Source of the DNA: Aquabacterium sp.
GTDB taxonomy: Bacteria; Pseudomonadota; Gammaproteobacteria; Burkholderiales; Burkholderiaceae_C
DNA: 64,000 bases
Direction of reading: 5' to 3'
Assembly (NCBI RefSeq): GCF_029946005.1
Contig: NZ_JAQSDR010000015.1
Coordinates: 62,001-126,000, forward strand
Shown: positions 62,951-64,000 of the stretch, piece after piece
How the letters are laid out: each line of letters begins with the position of its first letter
Numbering within the stretch: position 1 is the first letter of the stretch
Program-made: the position numbers and the translations under genes
Notes under the pieces: generated by a model
The model's database searches: none
What the model was told of the DNA's origin: nothing
The model's input: only the letters and a program-made list of their open reading frames with translations

Positions 62951-64000
62951 GAGGTCTTCCTGCTCATGTAGGCACGCCAGCCACCGTACTGGCTGATGTC
63001 GTCGGCACCCGCCAAGCCGCATGGCTCGCAGATGAAGCCCTTGACCCAACTGCCATCTTCCAGCTCGACCGAGCCCAGGCCCAGTGGTGGCGGGATCAAG
63101 GCCAGGAAGGAGCCGATGCTGGATTGGGGCATGGCGTAGACCTCGACCGCGATGGCATGGCCTTCGTCGGGCGGTGCATCGGCCGCGATGCGGACCAGTC
63201 CGGGCTTGGGCGGCACGGTGCCCGGCAGGGCAAACAAGCGGTAGCGGCTGGATGTGCGGGTGCTGGACACCAGCCGGGCCTGACGTTCGGTCAATTGCCA
63301 GTGCAAGGGCATGCCGCTCAAGTGCGCGCCCACCACCGACACCATCAAGTTGGGCGCGGCCAAGGCTTGCACGCCGCAAGGCCAGGTCAGCTCGGCATCG
63401 GTGGGTGGGCTCAAAGCATGGCCCAATGGCGTGGTGGTGCTGCGCGCTAAGGCCTGTTGCCACAGGGCACCCAAATCCAGCAAGGCCGCGTCACTGCCAC
63501 CAGGTGCGATCACGGTGATGCCGAAGGGCAGGCCGGTGGCCGTGAAGCCACTGGGCAAGGCCAGTGCCGCCAAGCCCAGCAGGTTGACGAAGTTGGTGTA
63601 GGTGCCCAGCTGGCTGTTGCGGCCCACGGGGTCGGCCTGCACGCTGGCCAGCGTGGGCATGGTGGGTGCGGTGGGCACCATCATCACATCGATGTGTTGC
63701 CAGGTGGGCAAGGTGGCCTGGGCCAGCTCGCGCAGGCGGTACTGGCCCTTGAAGGCGGAAACCGCGTTGTGATGCTTGGCACCTTCAATGATGCCGCGCA
63801 CCACCGGGTTGATGTCATCGGCGTGCGATTCGATGAAGTCGCTGATGGCGGCGTAGCGCTCGGCCACCCAGGGGCCTTCGTACAAGAGCTTGGCCACAGC
63901 CATGAAGGGGCTCATGTCCAACGGCACCAGTTCGACCGGCCAGGGCCGGCCATCGACATCGCGCAAACCGGCCCATTGCGCCTGGGCGCGGTCGAAGGCC
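62947..64000 (-). CDS. atzF: Allophanate hydrolase (AtzF-like), 5' part outside window
   Basis: About 350 codons of the 3' part are visible, in frame to the window edge. The start lies beyond 64000, so the initiating Met and most of the amidase-signature core are missing. The visible N-terminal side ends the amidase domain (DVMMVPTAPTMPTLASVQADPVGRNS; NLLGLAALALPSGFT). The C-terminal 150 residues match the extra domain of allophanate hydrolase (LMVSVVGAHLSGMPLH; AIAVEVYAMP; WVKGFICEP). The enzyme turns allophanate into ammonia and CO2. It overlaps the AtzH-like gene by 4 bases, suggesting an operon for ureide or triazine-ring nitrogen. Confidence 0.87.
   Translation of the reverse strand, partial: AFDRAQAQWAGLRDVDGRPWPVELVPLDMSPFMAVAKLLYEGPWVAERYAAISDFIESHADDINPVVRGIIEGAKHHNAVSAFKGQYRLRELAQATLPTWQHIDVMMVPTAPTMPTLASVQADPVGRNSQLGTYTNFVNLLGLAALALPSGFTATGLPFGITVIAPGGSDAALLDLGALWQQALARSTTTPLGHALSPPTDAELTWPCGVQALAAPNLMVSVVGAHLSGMPLHWQLTERQARLVSSTRTSSRYRLFALPGTVPPKPGLVRIAADAPPDEGHAIAVEVYAMPQSSIGSFLALIPPPLGLGSVELEDGSWVKGFICEPCGLAGADDISQYGGWRAYMSRKTS

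Overview
The window is about 64 kb of GC-rich chromosome from a betaproteobacterium, most likely order Burkholderiales and close to Comamonadaceae or a related family. The reasons are a dusB-fis-purH group, a Pil-Chp type chemosensory cluster, a PhaM-like polyhydroxyalkanoate granule protein, a fatty-acid beta-oxidation block with tandem alpha/beta hydrolases, and strongly GC-biased codon use. Genus cannot be fixed from the sequence alone. No tRNA, rRNA, CRISPR array, transposase or integrase was seen. No intergenic gap exceeds about 235 bases, so nearly all the DNA is genic.

Layout. 1-5.8 kb: a partial MarR regulator, purH, fis, dusB, an Atm1-type ABC exporter and a divergent hotdog thioesterase. 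5.8-11.4 kb: a large unrecognised lipoprotein, a glycine-zipper protein, and a molybdopterin oxidoreductase of the YdeP/FdhF-like type with fdhD. 11.5-18 kb: an orphan type VI secretion cassette made of a VgrG spike, a DUF4123 adaptor, a DUF3304 lipoprotein that is a candidate immunity protein, and a DUF2235/Tle1-like phospholipase effector. 18-25.2 kb: a 2OG-Fe dioxygenase, then DUF2946, a TonB receptor, a His-rich PepSY membrane protein and a second TonB receptor, which look like a metal-uptake locus. 25.2-38.1 kb, all on the minus strand: a sensor kinase, a dihydrolipoyl-dehydrogenase-like flavoprotein, gspB and gspA/exeA, and pilL-pilJ-pilI-pilH-pilG.

38.3-41.6 kb: a three-gene c/c'/b561 cytochrome cassette and a zinc metalloprotease that lacks a visible signal peptide. 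41.6-50.6 kb, minus strand: enoyl-CoA hydratase, two duplicated alpha/beta hydrolases, thiolase, a two-domain 3-hydroxyacyl-CoA dehydrogenase, acyl-CoA dehydrogenase and a TetR regulator; together these cover the beta-oxidation cycle. 50.8-55.5 kb: an HNH nuclease, an Fnr/Crp-type regulator divergent from a GGDEF protein with a palindrome between them, a NhaR-like LysR regulator divergent from TerC, and a Bax-inhibitor-1 family protein. 55.5-64 kb: TetR, a PhoD-type phosphatase, PhaM, a FIST sensor protein, a small unknown protein, a GlcD-like flavoprotein, a GntR regulator, an AtzH/HpxZ-like protein and the 3' part of an allophanate hydrolase gene cut by the window edge.

The parts most worth a second look are the VgrG-effector cassette, the cytochrome cassette with its low-GC 5' end, the His-rich metal locus, the signal-less metalloprotease, and the Fnr-like palindrome placed near -41.5 of a possible GGDEF promoter. 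Everything is read by eye from sequence and family knowledge; no database search was run.
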